64,000 nucleotides of DNA from an uncultured Clostridia bacterium (GTDB lineage Bacteria; Bacillota; Clostridia; Christensenellales; Aristaeellaceae). This document shows positions 45,308-54,367 of this stretch, one piece after another. Where the stretch lies: positions 1 through 64,000 of the forward strand of contig CANRLC010000007.1 of the NCBI GenBank assembly GCA_947631405.1, in the 5' to 3' direction. The notes below the pieces were generated by a model. The model was not told where the DNA came from, did not search any database, and saw nothing but the letters and a program-made list of their open reading frames with translations. The position numbers were made by a program, and so were the translations under genes. Each line of letters opens with the position of its first letter. The stretch's first letter is position 1.

Positions 45308-46752
45308 CGTCCCTCTGGGCGCGCCGGCCCGATGCGATCAGGCGGCTGGACGCGCGGCTGTCGCGCCACCGCATCCTCTGCGCAGCGGCTGTGGCGCTGG
45401 CGCTTTCCGCGCTCTGCTGCGCGTACAATCTGACGGGCGGGCCGCTCTCCAATCTCAACGACATCGGTGGCTGGAGGCCTCGCCTCGCCTTTACGCTGCT
45501 CACAGCGGCGGCGCAGGGGCTGCTGCTTCTGCTCTGCGCGCTGCTCTGCCGCGAGGGCGCGCTGCGTGCCGCGCTGCGTCAAGCGATCGTGACGGCCGGC
45601 TTCATGATGATGCTGCTGGCGATCAACCAGAAGAGCTACGCCTACACGCAGACGGTGCAGCCCATCGTGCGCGCGATGGACGGCGGCGGCCTTGCGGCGG
45701 GGCTGAACGGGACGCTCTCCGCCCCGGCGGCGACGCTTCTGTACCTCGTCACGCGCGGCCCGATCTACGACATGTATCTCGCCAAGCTCTTCGCCATCGC
45801 CTGTGCGGTGCTGCTCGCGCTGCTCGCGGCGCGCGCCGCGGAGGCGATGGGCGCAAGCGCGCGCGCGGAGGCGGCGCTCACGCTTTGCCTGATTTTGCCG
45901 CAGGGCTTTATGAGCGCGGCCTGCTGCGCGGACGGCGCGATCGCCTCGGCGCTGCTGCTGGGCGCGTCGCTGCTCGCGCTGCGCGGGGCGAACGGGCGGG
46001 AGGGAAGGCCCCTCCTCTCGGCGCTGCTCTTCGGCGGCGCGGTGGCGCTGCACGGCGCGGCGCTGTGTGCGCTGCCGCTCTACCTGCTGCGCGTGTACAA
46101 GCGGCGCATGCGCCCAAAGCATCTGGCCGCGGCGCTGCTGCCGCTCGCCGCGGGCTGTCTGCCGGCGATCCTCTGCGGGATGAGCGCGCCGCGCGCGCTG
46201 CTCAGCCCGCTGCGCGCGTTCACCTGCGCGCCCGCGTTCGCCTCCGGCGCGCCCGGGCTGTTCGACCTGTTCCCGCGCGCGCTCGTGGAGGAGATGGAGG
46301 GCGCGCCGATGCTCGCGCGCCTGCCGGAGATCGACGCCGTGACCAACGCCGCGCCATACTACACGCAGGCGCACTGGCAGATCGCGATGCGCGGCCTGTC
46401 GGTGCTGGCGCCGGCGCTGCTGCTGGGCGCGTGGGCGCTGGCGCTGCGCGCGCGCGGCGCGAGTCCGCTGCAACGGACGCTGGCGCTGGCGGCGGCGTCG
46501 CTCTTCGCGTGCCCGGGCGCAAGCGCGGGCGCGTGGGTGGGCGTCGCGGCGCTGTGCGTGCTGGCGATCCTGCTGGAGCCGGGACTGCGGCCGCCCGCGT
46601 GTGTACTCCTGTTCGCGACGGCGGGCGCGGCGGTCTACCCGCTGACGGGCGAGACGCTGCTGCCGCCGCTGGTCGCGATGGGTATCGCCTTCGTCTCGAT
46701 CCTGTCGCTACTGGGCGTGCTCCCGTGCCGCCCGGAGGGACGCGATGGCTGA
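45304..46752 (+). CDS. Multi-pass membrane protein, paralogue-like to the preceding GT-C enzyme
   Basis: 482 residues, eleven or so helices. The layout (large loop with YTQTVQPIVRAMDGGGLAAGLNG, then GPIYDMYLAKLFAIACAVLLALLAARAAEAMG) parallels the preceding protein's LYLIKLFTVAFDFALAAAMACAAREICG region, but the WGQxD motif is missing and the first-loop acidic motif is weak. It may be a partner or an inactive relative. ATGA overlap with the upstream gene implies coupled translation. Confidence 0.65.
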   Translation: MTSLWARRPDAIRRLDARLSRHRILCAAAVALALSALCCAYNLTGGPLSNLNDIGGWRPRLAFTLLTAAAQGLLLLLCALLCREGALRAALRQAIVTAGFMMMLLAINQKSYAYTQTVQPIVRAMDGGGLAAGLNGTLSAPAATLLYLVTRGPIYDMYLAKLFAIACAVLLALLAARAAEAMGASARAEAALTLCLILPQGFMSAACCADGAIASALLLGASLLALRGANGREGRPLLSALLFGGAVALHGAALCALPLYLLRVYKRRMRPKHLAAALLPLAAGCLPAILCGMSAPRALLSPLRAFTCAPAFASGAPGLFDLFPRALVEEMEGAPMLARLPEIDAVTNAAPYYTQAHWQIAMRGLSVLAPALLLGAWALALRARGASPLQRTLALAAASLFACPGASAGAWVGVAALCVLAILLEPGLRPPACVLLFATAGAAVYPLTGETLLPPLVAMGIAFVSILSLLGVLPCRPEGRDG

Positions 46753-47164
46753 CGGCGCGCGCGCGCGGCTGATGATCGTCTCGCGCATGACGGACGAGAC
46801 GGGCGGCACGCAGACGATCAAACACGCGCGGCTGGGCGAGGTGTGCGAGACGGAGACGTCGCTGACGCTCTGCTACGAGGACGAGCAGGACGGCGAGCGC
46901 GCGCACGTCACCTTGACCGAGGAGGGCGGCGTGGCCTCGATGCGCCGGCGCGGGATGACGCGCGCGGAGCTTCGCTTTGCGCCGGGCGAGCGCTGCGCTG
47001 CGGCGTATGAGACGCCCTACGGCGCGCTGCCCGTGGCCGTCTATACGCGCCGGGTGAGCTGCGAGCACACGGCGGCGGGCGGCGAATTGCGGCTGGATTA
47101 CGACGTGTTCATCGCCGGGGAGCGCACCGCGAAGACGGTGCTGACCGTCGCATGGCGGCGGTAG
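46745..47164 (+). CDS. DUF1934 (YwiB-like) beta-barrel protein
   Basis: 139 residues overlapping the preceding gene by 8 nt. LTLCYEDEQDGERAHVTLTEEGGVASMRRRGMTRAELRFAPGERCAAAYETPYGALPVAVYTRRV and the final GELRLDYDVFIAGERTAKTVLTV strand pair match YwiB/DUF1934, a small lipocalin-like barrel often next to argS. Function is unknown. argS is not here; an unknown gene overlaps its 3-prime end instead. Confidence 0.8.
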   Translation: MADGARARLMIVSRMTDETGGTQTIKHARLGEVCETETSLTLCYEDEQDGERAHVTLTEEGGVASMRRRGMTRAELRFAPGERCAAAYETPYGALPVAVYTRRVSCEHTAAGGELRLDYDVFIAGERTAKTVLTVAWRR

Positions 47165-47727
47165 CGGAGGCGCTGCGCGCGCTCGCGCGCGAGGCGCTGT
47201 GCGAGGCGGGCGCGGCGGGCTTCGTGCGCTTTGCGCCGGAGGGCGACAGCGCGCTGCTGCTCACCGACGCGCTCGTGCGCGCGGAAGACGGGGCGAGGCT
47301 GCTCGCGCAGCTTGCGGCGCGCGGGTTTGACTGCGCGCCGCGCGGGCGTCTGCTCGGCCTGACGCCCCGGCCCGAAACGCTGCGGCGGCTCGTCTGTGCC
47401 CTCGCGCCGCCGCCGCGCATCGATACCGCGCGGGAGGACGCGCTCTCGCCGGTGCGCGCGCTGGCCGCGCGCTGGCTGCGCATGCCGGAGATGGCGTGGA
47501 CGCCGCAGGGGCAGGCGCAGGTTCTGGAGACCGTGCGACTGCTCTGGCGGCCCCCGGCGCAGGTCGCAGGGCATTTGGGCGCGCTGCGCGCGCGCGCGGC
47601 GCAGGGCCAGCGGCGCGGCGACCGCTCGGGCCTGCATGCGTGCGGGCTGCTGCTTTCGGATTATGCGAAGAGATGGGCGGAGGAACCGCCCGAATGGATA
47701 TGCGACGCAGAGGAGGAAGGACAATGA
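47152..47727 (+). CDS. Hypothetical protein downstream of DUF1934
   Basis: 191 residues, soluble, very rich in Ala, Arg and Leu. It overlaps the DUF1934 gene by 13 nt and the hydrolase gene by 4 nt, so it is tightly embedded in an operon. A first alpha/beta part (about 1-85) is followed by helices including WLRMPEMAWTPQGQAQVLETVRLLW and a C-terminal segment ending SDYAKRWAEEPPEWICDAEEE. No known motif is recognised. Strong codon periodicity with GC-rich third positions and conserved-looking overlaps argue that it is real. Confidence 0.6.
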   Translation: MAAVAEALRALAREALCEAGAAGFVRFAPEGDSALLLTDALVRAEDGARLLAQLAARGFDCAPRGRLLGLTPRPETLRRLVCALAPPPRIDTAREDALSPVRALAARWLRMPEMAWTPQGQAQVLETVRLLWRPPAQVAGHLGALRARAAQGQRRGDRSGLHACGLLLSDYAKRWAEEPPEWICDAEEEGQ

Positions 47728-48374
47728 AGCTGGAATGGATCGGACACTCGTGCTTTCGGCTGACGACGCGGGACGGCGTCGTCGCGATCACCGACCCGTA
47801 TGACGCGAAGACGGGCTACAAGATGGTGCCGCTGCGCGCCGACCTCATCACGATGAGCCACCGCCACGGCGACCACTGCTGCCAGGAGCAGATCGTGGGC
47901 AAGCCGCAGATCGCGCGGGGCATCGAGGGCGCGCAGGTCGGCGCAATCAAGACGTGGGCGATGCGCTCCTTCCACGACGAAGTGGGCGGCATGGAGCGCG
48001 GGGAGAACGCCGTGCGCGTCTTCGAGGCGGACGGCCTCAAGATCGTCCACATGGGCGATCAGGGCTGCATGCCCGCGCCCGAGATCATCGACGCGATCTC
48101 GGACGCGGACGCGCTGCTCATTCCGTGCGGCGGGTTCTTCACGGTGGACGCGGAGGGCGCCAAGGAGATCGTGGACGCCGCGCATCCCCGGCTGGTCGTG
48201 CCGATGCACATGCGCCTTGCGCGCGGCGGCTACGACGTGCTCTCCACCGTGGAGCCGTTCCTTGAAGTGATGGGCGTGCCGGGCCTTCAGCCCGTGGACG
48301 CCCTCGAGTGGACGCCCGGCGCGAGCGCGCCCGGCGGCGTCGCGCTGCTGCGGCCTCTGGCGGGCAAGCTGTGA
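47724..48374 (+). CDS. Metallo-beta-lactamase-fold hydrolase (UlaG-like)
   Basis: 216 residues with an AGGAGGAAGG ribosome site. MKLEWIGHSCFRLTTRDGVVAITDPYD and the metal motif MSHRHGDHCC are typical of the YycJ/UlaG-type MBL-fold proteins; the later ligands appear in HMGDQG and the C-terminal VPMHMR. These enzymes hydrolyse phosphoester or lactone-type bonds; the substrate is unknown. It ends the operon and a strong terminator follows. Confidence 0.85.
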   Translation: MKLEWIGHSCFRLTTRDGVVAITDPYDAKTGYKMVPLRADLITMSHRHGDHCCQEQIVGKPQIARGIEGAQVGAIKTWAMRSFHDEVGGMERGENAVRVFEADGLKIVHMGDQGCMPAPEIIDAISDADALLIPCGGFFTVDAEGAKEIVDAAHPRLVVPMHMRLARGGYDVLSTVEPFLEVMGVPGLQPVDALEWTPGASAPGGVALLRPLAGKL

Positions 48375-48397
48375 GCGGGGAATCAAGAGGCGTAGAG

Positions 48398-48427
48398 AAG
48401 GCGGGGAAAAAGCTCCCCGCCTTTTTC
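48398..48427 (+). terminator. Terminator after the MBL-fold gene
   Basis: AAGGCGGGG pairs with CCCCGCCTT, followed by TTTTT. Confidence 0.9.
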
Positions 48428-48449
48428 GACAGAAACGCGACAAAAATAC

Positions 48450-48478
48450 TTTTCAATTTTCATACAATCTGATATAAT
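48450..48478 (+). promoter_or_regulatory. Promoter of the EF-G-like gene
   Basis: TTTTCA (48450-48455), 17-nt spacer, TATAAT (48473-48478) in an AT-rich stretch. Confidence 0.6.
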
Positions 48479-48564
48479 GGGGCTAAGTACGATGGCGGAG
48501 CGCGTTCTGTCCGCCCTCGCAAAATGCCGACGCGCCGACGGCGCGACCAGAGAGGAGCAGATTT

Positions 48565-50643
48565 ATGAAGGATTACATGGTGAAGGACATCCGCAACATC
48601 GCGGTATTGGGACACGGCTCTGAAGGCAAGACGACGCTCGTCGAGTCGATGCTCTACGCGGCGGGCGTCACCGACAGACAGGGCCGTGTCGAGGATGGAA
48701 ACACCGTCAGCGACTACGATCCGGAGGAGATCAAGCGCCACATCTCCATCAGCGCCGCCGTGTGCCCGATCGAGATCCACGGCAAGAAGCTCAACGTGAT
48801 CGACGTGCCCGGCTACTTCGATTTCGCGGGCGAGATGACCGGCCCGCTGTACGCCGTCGAGAGCGCGCTCATCGTCATGAGCGCCGTCACGGGCATCTCC
48901 ACCGGCTTTGAAAAGGCGTGGGCCGAGAGCGGCAAGCACGGCCTCGCGCGCTTTATCGCCATCTCCCAGATCGACCGCGAGCACGTCAACTATCGCGCCG
49001 TGGTGGATGCGCTGCGCGCCAAGTACGGCAGCTGCATCATCCCGATGGTGCTGCCCATCGGCGAGGGCGCGAACTTCAAGGGCGTCGTGGACGTGCTCTC
49101 CGGCAAGGCGTTCACCGGCGCGGGCAAGGATCGCAAGGAGATCCCCATCCCCGAGGATATGAAGGGACAGGTCGCCGAGGCGCTGGACGCCTGCCATGAG
49201 GCCGCCGCCTCCACCAGCGAGGATCTGATGGAGAAGTTCTTCGACGAGGGCACCCTCTCCGACGAGGACATGATGCGCGGCCTGTCCGCCGGCATCTACG
49301 ACGGCAGCATCGTCCCGGTCGCCCCGGTGTGCAGCCTGAACGGCATCGGCGTCCGCCCGCTCATGTTCGCGCTGGCGACGTACATGCCCTCGCCCATGGA
49401 GCACACCTATCACGGCGTCAACCCCAAGACCAAGAGCGTACACATCCGCCACGCGGACATGAGCGAGAGCTTCACCGCGCAGGTGTTCAAGACCATCGCC
49501 GACCCGTTCGTGGGCAAGCTGTCGCTGATCAAGGTGATCTCCGGCGTGCTGACCCCGGCCACGGCGCTGTATAATCCCAATCAGGACAAGCCCGAGAAGG
49601 CCGCCGGCATGTTCATGATTCGCGGCAAGAAGCAGACGCCCGTGGGCATGCTCTGCGCGGGCGACATCGGCGCGCTGAGCAAGCTGCAATACACCTCCAC
49701 CGGCGACAGCCTGTGCGAGATCGGCAAGGCCGTGCAGTACGACAGCATCGCCTTCCCCGCGCCGCAGCTCTCCCTCGCCGTCTACGCCAAGAAGGCGGGC
49801 GAGGAGGACAAGGTCTTCTCCGGCCTCGCGCGCCTGTGCGAGGAGATGCCCGACGTGATCGTCGCCAAGGATCCGATGACCGGCGAGACGCTCATCAGCG
49901 GACAGGGCGAACTGGAGCTGGAGATCGTGCGCCAGAAGCTGCAGAGCAAGTTCGGCGCGGAGGCCGTCTTCAAGGATCCCAAGATTGCCTATCGCGAGTC
50001 CATCCGCAAGACGATCTCGGTGCAGGGCCGCCACAAGAAGCAGTCCGGCGGCCACGGCCAGTTCGGCGACGTGTGGATCGAGTTCTCGCCCGCCGCGCCC
50101 GGCGTCGATTTCGAGTTTGAGGACGCGGTCGTCGGCGGCGCGGTGCCGCGCAACTTCATCCCGTCGGTGGAAAAGGGCCTGCGCGAGAACCTCGTCAAGG
50201 GCGTTCTGGCGGGCTTCCCGATGACGGGCCTGCACGCCAAGCTCTACGACGGATCCTACCACCCGGTGGACTCCTCCGAAATGGCCTTCAAGACCGCCGC
50301 GCGCATCGCCTACAAGCAGTGCATCAACGCGTCCCCGGTGCTGCTGGAGCCGATCATGCATGTGGAGATCACCGTTCCGGACGAGTACATGGGCGACATC
50401 ATGGGCGATATGAACAAGCGCCGCGGCCGCATCCTCGGCATGGAGCCGGTGGACGGCAAGCAGCAGATCGTCGCCGAGGTGCCGCAGGCGGAGATGTTCA
50501 AGTACGCCACCGACCTGCGCTCCATGACGCAGGCGAAGGGCAGCTTTAAGATGAACTTCGAGCGCTATGAAGAGGTGCCCGCTGCGATCTCCGCGAAGAT
50601 CGTCGAGGCGCACAAGGCCGACCTCGCCGACGACGAGGAGTAA
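48565..50643 (+). CDS. Elongation factor G-like GTPase with altered catalytic motifs
   Basis: 692 residues covering all EF-G domains (G, II, III, IV, V). The P-loop is GHGSEGKTT (16-24) rather than GHVDAGKTT. The G3 motif is DVPGYFDF (80-87): the catalytic histidine of DTPGHVDF is tyrosine (Tyr84). The G4 motif is SQID (134-137) rather than NKMD. Domain IV keeps GGHGQFGDVWIEFSP and the C terminus GRILGMEP. This is the EF-G-like paralogue found in Clostridia, Thermotoga and actinobacteria beside a normal FusA; its function is not settled. GAGAGGAG precedes the ATG. Confidence 0.92.
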   Translation: MKDYMVKDIRNIAVLGHGSEGKTTLVESMLYAAGVTDRQGRVEDGNTVSDYDPEEIKRHISISAAVCPIEIHGKKLNVIDVPGYFDFAGEMTGPLYAVESALIVMSAVTGISTGFEKAWAESGKHGLARFIAISQIDREHVNYRAVVDALRAKYGSCIIPMVLPIGEGANFKGVVDVLSGKAFTGAGKDRKEIPIPEDMKGQVAEALDACHEAAASTSEDLMEKFFDEGTLSDEDMMRGLSAGIYDGSIVPVAPVCSLNGIGVRPLMFALATYMPSPMEHTYHGVNPKTKSVHIRHADMSESFTAQVFKTIADPFVGKLSLIKVISGVLTPATALYNPNQDKPEKAAGMFMIRGKKQTPVGMLCAGDIGALSKLQYTSTGDSLCEIGKAVQYDSIAFPAPQLSLAVYAKKAGEEDKVFSGLARLCEEMPDVIVAKDPMTGETLISGQGELELEIVRQKLQSKFGAEAVFKDPKIAYRESIRKTISVQGRHKKQSGGHGQFGDVWIEFSPAAPGVDFEFEDAVVGGAVPRNFIPSVEKGLRENLVKGVLAGFPMTGLHAKLYDGSYHPVDSSEMAFKTAARIAYKQCINASPVLLEPIMHVEITVPDEYMGDIMGDMNKRRGRILGMEPVDGKQQIVAEVPQAEMFKYATDLRSMTQAKGSFKMNFERYEEVPAAISAKIVEAHKADLADDEE

Positions 50644-50666
50644 CCTCCGCTTCCCAACCGTTGCCA

Positions 50667-50700
50667 TCGGGCTTCCCCTGCGTTTGCGGGGGAAGCCCGA
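50667..50700 (+). terminator. Hairpin after the EF-G-like gene
   Basis: TCGGGCTTCCCC pairs with GGGGAAGCCCGA. No T-run follows, so termination may be weak. Confidence 0.6.
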
Positions 50701-50702
50701 AG

Positions 50703-50748
50703 CTTGTCAAAAGGCCTTTTTCCTCTCGGAGGGGAGAAAGGGAGTAAC
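50703..50748 (+). repeat. Hairpin element related to 54236-54285
   Basis: GCTTGTC is followed by a CT-rich arm (CTTTTTCCTCTC) and a GGGGAGAAAGG arm, then GAGTAAC. The element at 54236 has the same order. Confidence 0.5.
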
Positions 50749-50875
50749 CCAATTCTTCCGGTGATTGCCGGTTCGTTCGCGGGAGCAAGAGCGATTTCCA
50801 AAGCCGAAGACGGTTTTGGCAGCCCGTTTGTGCGCAAAAATCCGAAACTTTCGTGCGCATCGGCGGCACATGGTC

Positions 50876-50904
50876 TTGACACAGGGCGTTTTCGCCGTTA
50901 CAAT
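50876..50904 (+). promoter_or_regulatory. Promoter upstream of the rny leader RNA
   Basis: TTGACA (50876-50881), 17-nt spacer, TACAAT (50899-50904). It drives a candidate RNA of about 190 nt and possibly rny. Confidence 0.8.
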
Positions 50905-50910
50905 AGAAGC

Positions 50911-51103
50911 AGTCAAAGTGAAAGCGTGTGTGGGTTTGCCCTCACGGCTCGAGCATGCAGCGGACGCACGTCCGTTCGATACAGAAAACCCATAGGCGGC
51001 GAGCGCCCGCGTCGTCCTCATTCTGCGGACGCGTCGCTTCGCCGTAGCCGCGTCTGTACGCTGCCGTCCGTCGTTTTTCTTGCGGTCTGCCCGCACACTT
51101 TTT
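50911..51103 (+). ncRNA. Candidate structured small RNA upstream of rny
   Basis: The predicted start near 50911 and a closing stem GTGTGTGGG (50926-50934) with CCCGCACAC (51090-51098), followed by TTTTT (51099-51103), define an RNA of about 193 nt. Inner pairing CGGACG/CGTCCG leaves a large internal bubble. This size and shape resemble 6S RNA, but no 6S sequence motif was confirmed. It could instead be a leader of rny. The rest of this 514-nt gap holds the EF-G-side hairpin and the 50703 repeat. Confidence 0.4.
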
Positions 51104-51157
51104 ACCCGGCTGAACCGACCAGATTTTTTGTCATTCAGCGAAAGGAGTGTGAATGGG

Positions 51158-52759
51158 TTGACCGTTTCTGTTTGGATTGCCGTCGTGATCGCGTTGGTCG
51201 CGCTGGCTGCCGGCGGCTTTGCGGGCTATATGTACCGCATGAACGTACAGGAAAAGAAGATCGGGCGCACGGAGGAATACGCGCGCAACCTGCTCGACGA
51301 CGCGCAGCGCCGCGCCGAGGAAAAGAAAAAAGAGAGCATCCTAGAGGCGAAGGAAGAGGTCATTCGCCTCAAAAACGAACTGGATCGCGAGATCCGCGAC
51401 CGCCGCGCCGAGGTGCAGCGCAGCGAGCGCCGCGTCGCCCAGCGCGAGGAGACGCTCGATAAGAAGGCCGACAACCTCGATGCCCGCGAAACCGCCTTGG
51501 AGCGCAAGCAGGGCGAGCTGGACAAACTGACGCAGGAGCAGGCGGAATTGAACGCCCGCCAGCGCGCCGCGACCGAGGAGATCGAAAAGGCCGCCGGCGA
51601 GCTGGACGAAAAGCAGCGCGTGGAGCTGGAGCGCGTCGCCAAGATGACACAGGACGAGGCGCGCGACATGATCGTGGAGCGCATCCAGCGCGAGGCGTAT
51701 CACGACGCGGGCGTGATGGTGCGCGAGATCGAGCAGAACGCCCGCGACGAGGCGGAGAAGAAGGCGCGCAACATCGTGGCGATGGCCATCCAGCGCTGCG
51801 CGAGCGACCACGTCGCCGAGACGACGGTGTCCGTCGTCTCCCTGCCCAACGAGGACATGAAGGGCCGCATCATCGGCCGCGAGGGCCGCAACATCCGCAC
51901 GCTGGAGACGGCGACGGGCGTCGATCTCATCATCGACGACACGCCGGAGGCGGTGATCGTCTCTGCGTTTGACCCGGTGCGCCGCGAGATCGCGCGGCTG
52001 GCGCTGGAAAAGCTCATCGCCGACGGGCGCATCCATCCCGCGCGCATCGAGGAAATGGTCGAGAAGGCCCGCCGCGAGGTGGACAACCAGATTCGCGAGA
52101 CGGGCGAGCAGGCCATCTTCGAGACGAATATGCACGGCATCCATCACGAGCTGGTCAAGCTGCTGGGCCGCATGCGTTACCGCACCAGCTACGGCCAGAA
52201 CGTGTTGCGCCACTCCATCGAGGTCTCCCATCTGGCCGGCCTGATGGCGGCGGAGCTGGGCGCGGACGTCCAGCTCGCCAAGCGCGCGGGCCTGCTGCAC
52301 GATCTGGGCAAGGCCGTCGATCACGAGATGGAGGGCACGCACGTCGAGCTGGGCGTGGAGATGGCCAAGCGCTATCACGAAAGCCCGGAGGTCATCCACT
52401 GCATCGCCGCCCACCACAACGACGTCGAGCCGCAGACGATCGAGGCCGTGCTCGTGCAGGCCGCCGACGCCATCTCCGCCGCGAGGCCGGGCGCGCGCCG
52501 CGAGTCCATCGAGAACTACATCCGCCGTCTCGAGAAGCTGGAGGAGATCGCGTCCAGCTTCCAAGGGGTGGAGAAGAGCTTCGCCATCCAGTCCGGCCGC
52601 GAGGTGCGCATCATGGTCAAGCCGGAGGACATCTCCGACGAGGGCACCGTCGTCCTCGCCCGCGAGATCGCCAAGCGCATCGAGAACGAGCTGGAGTACC
52701 CGGGCCAGATCAAGGTCAACGTCATCCGCGAGACGCGGTGTACCGAATTTGCAAAGTAA
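51158..52759 (+). CDS. rny: Ribonuclease Y
   Basis: 533 residues. An N-terminal membrane helix (about 5-25) is followed by a long coiled coil (30-200), a KH domain with GRIIGREG near 237, and an HD domain with [10 protein letters not shown] (His381, Asp382). RNase Y starts mRNA decay at the inner membrane in Firmicutes. The start chosen is TTG at 51158, 10 nt after AAAGGAG. A two-codon out-of-frame ATG-GGT-TGA (51153-51161) overlaps it, so the actual initiation could involve re-initiation. Length fits the 520-residue Bacillus protein. Confidence 0.95.
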   Translation: MTVSVWIAVVIALVALAAGGFAGYMYRMNVQEKKIGRTEEYARNLLDDAQRRAEEKKKESILEAKEEVIRLKNELDREIRDRRAEVQRSERRVAQREETLDKKADNLDARETALERKQGELDKLTQEQAELNARQRAATEEIEKAAGELDEKQRVELERVAKMTQDEARDMIVERIQREAYHDAGVMVREIEQNARDEAEKKARNIVAMAIQRCASDHVAETTVSVVSLPNEDMKGRIIGREGRNIRTLETATGVDLIIDDTPEAVIVSAFDPVRREIARLALEKLIADGRIHPARIEEMVEKARREVDNQIRETGEQAIFETNMHGIHHELVKLLGRMRYRTSYGQNVLRHSIEVSHLAGLMAAELGADVQLAKRAGLLHDLGKAVDHEMEGTHVELGVEMAKRYHESPEVIHCIAAHHNDVEPQTIEAVLVQAADAISAARPGARRESIENYIRRLEKLEEIASSFQGVEKSFAIQSGREVRIMVKPEDISDEGTVVLAREIAKRIENELEYPGQIKVNVIRETRCTEFAK

Positions 52760-52770
52760 GCAAGAACGAC

Positions 52771-52811
52771 ATGAATCGCCCGTCCGCCGAAAGGCGGGCG
52801 GGCGATTTCAT
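52771..52811. terminator. Terminator after rny
   Basis: AATCGCCCGTCCGCC pairs with GGCGGGCGGGCGATT around GAAA. The tail is short (TTTCAT). It also lies 3-prime of the DUF1015 gene on the other strand. Confidence 0.75.
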
Positions 52812-52838
52812 ATGTCCCTGCGCTTTCCTTAGCGCGCC

Positions 52839-54074
52839 TCACCGCAGCGCGCGGGCTTCCAGATAATACCGCTTTTCCTGCGCGTGGCCCATCGAAAAGG
52901 CCTTGCGCGGCAGCACGCCGTCCAGCGCTAGCGCGCGGAAGAAACCGGCCTTGTCCACGGCGGGCAGCGCGACGCCCAGCGCGCCCTCGCGCGCGGACAG
53001 CTCGCGCAGCGCGTCCTCGCCGTGGATGTAGTCAAGCGTCAGCGGGATCTCCCGCGCGACGTCGTCGAGAAAGCCCTGCACCGCGCCCACGGGCAGCGCG
53101 CCGCGCTCGGGCGCGAGGCAAAACGCGCCGCTTTCCCGGGCGGTGAACCACGCGACGCGCGGCCCCGTCTCGCCGCCAAGCGCCTCGCGCATGCGAGAAA
53201 GCAGCGCCTCCGGGTTCTCCGTGTACGCCAGACGGTGAATCGGCTCAAAGGCGATCGCCTCGTCGCGGATGTTGACCAGCTCCACCAGCGCGTAGCGGGA
53301 GGGCAGCGCCGCCGCCGCCTCGGGCGGGAGAGTGCGCTTTTGCTCCTCATAGCAGGCCTTGGCGGCGGCGAGGGAGTGATTGCCGTCGCCCACCGCGTAG
53401 AGCGCAGGCGCGCCGATGTCCGCGTACCGCGCGCGCGTCTCGCGCTCGTAGGCGTCGATCCGCTCCGCGAGCGCGGCGGCCTGCTCGCCGCGGACGAGGC
53501 GGCCTTGGATGCGCCCGCCGCCCTCCATCAGCTCGAAGTCGTAGAGCAGGGGCAGCGCGTCCCGCTCCCGCGTCAGCGGCTCGATCAGCGCGCGCCGCTC
53601 GTCGTCGCACAGCAGCAACACATGCGGCAGATCGAGGCACGCGTCCCGGCGCACGCGCATGCGCGGCGGCACGCGCTCGGCGACGGTGCGCTCCGACGCG
53701 CGCACGGGCGAGACGGAGCCTTCGCTAAAGTCATAGGCTTCAAGGTCGATCTGCCCGACCAGACCGCGCCGCACGCGCCCGTTTTGCAGCGTGCGCTCGA
53801 CGTAGACGAACGCGTCCGGGTATGCGGCGAAGAGGCCGCCGCGCAGGGCTTCCTCCATCCGCCGGGCGATGGCGGCGGCGCGCGCCTCGTCGTTTGCGCC
53901 CAGCTCCGCCTCGGGCAGCGTCAGATGCAGCGTGGAGGGCGCGTCGCCCACGCGCTCGCGGACGCGCCGCCAGTATTCCGGCTGGGAGGTGAACTGATCG
54001 CAGGCGATCACCGACCAGAGCGGCAGGCTGACGCCCTGCGGCAGCAGAATGTTGGATGCGGAGAAGATGGACAT
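52839..54074 (-). CDS. DUF1015-family protein
   Basis: 411 residues, with AAAGGAGGCCGCC before the ATG. Segments SLPLWSVIACDQFTSQPEYWRRV, LLYDFELMEGGGRIQGRLV and YAVGDGNHSLAAAKACYEE match DUF1015. The GDGNHS motif is its most conserved site, and the family resembles ParB-type nuclease/CTPase folds by some comparisons. No function is established. It is monocistronic with its own promoter and converges on rny. Confidence 0.85.
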   Translation of the reverse strand: MSIFSASNILLPQGVSLPLWSVIACDQFTSQPEYWRRVRERVGDAPSTLHLTLPEAELGANDEARAAAIARRMEEALRGGLFAAYPDAFVYVERTLQNGRVRRGLVGQIDLEAYDFSEGSVSPVRASERTVAERVPPRMRVRRDACLDLPHVLLLCDDERRALIEPLTRERDALPLLYDFELMEGGGRIQGRLVRGEQAAALAERIDAYERETRARYADIGAPALYAVGDGNHSLAAAKACYEEQKRTLPPEAAAALPSRYALVELVNIRDEAIAFEPIHRLAYTENPEALLSRMREALGGETGPRVAWFTARESGAFCLAPERGALPVGAVQGFLDDVAREIPLTLDYIHGEDALRELSAREGALGVALPAVDKAGFFRALALDGVLPRKAFSMGHAQEKRYYLEARALR

Positions 54075-54119
54075 GGCGGCCTCCTTTGCGCCGGACAGCG
54101 GCGCGCATTTGATAAGGGT

Positions 54120-54148
54120 ATCTTACCACCGCGCGCGAGAGATTGCAA
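54120..54148 (-). promoter_or_regulatory. Promoter of the DUF1015 gene
   Basis: On the minus strand: TTGCAA (54148-54143), 17-nt spacer, TAAGAT (54125-54120). Confidence 0.65.
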
Positions 54149-54235
54149 TCCCGCGCGTCGGCTTGCGCAAAACCTGTAATCTGCATCAAAACTCATTTTG
54201 ATCCGATTCAAAATCAAGCGGCAATGGAGAAAATA

Positions 54236-54285
54236 GGCTTGTCTTTTCTCCCCTTCCGGGGGGGAGAAAAGGCGTGACAGACCGG
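54236..54285 (+). repeat. Hairpin element related to 50703-50748
   Basis: GGCTTGTC, then CTTTTCTCCCC (54243-54253) paired with GGGGAGAAAAG (54261-54271), then GCGTGAC. It lies in the 293-nt gap between DUF1015 and the ABC operon; a TTGACA at 54322 has no well-spaced -10 box. Confidence 0.55.
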
Positions 54286-54367
54286 CGCGCAAAGAAAATG
54301 TCACATTTCCTTCAAGCTCTCTTGACAATCGGGGCGTATCGTATAGGGGACAAACGGAAAGGAGCGG

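Noticed and set aside
48460..50667. Long minus-strand open frame opposite the EF-G-like gene
   Set aside because: Antisense shadow; the plus strand carries all EF-G domains.
51080..51157. Longer RNase Y with about 26 extra N-terminal residues
   Set aside because: The extra residues are not RNase Y-like, overlap the RNA terminator region and lack a ribosome site. The TTG at 51158 follows AAAGGAG.
54322..54347. Promoter at TTGACA 54322 for the ABC operon
   Set aside because: The only TATA-like box is 14 nt away, too close; no confident -10 box was found.
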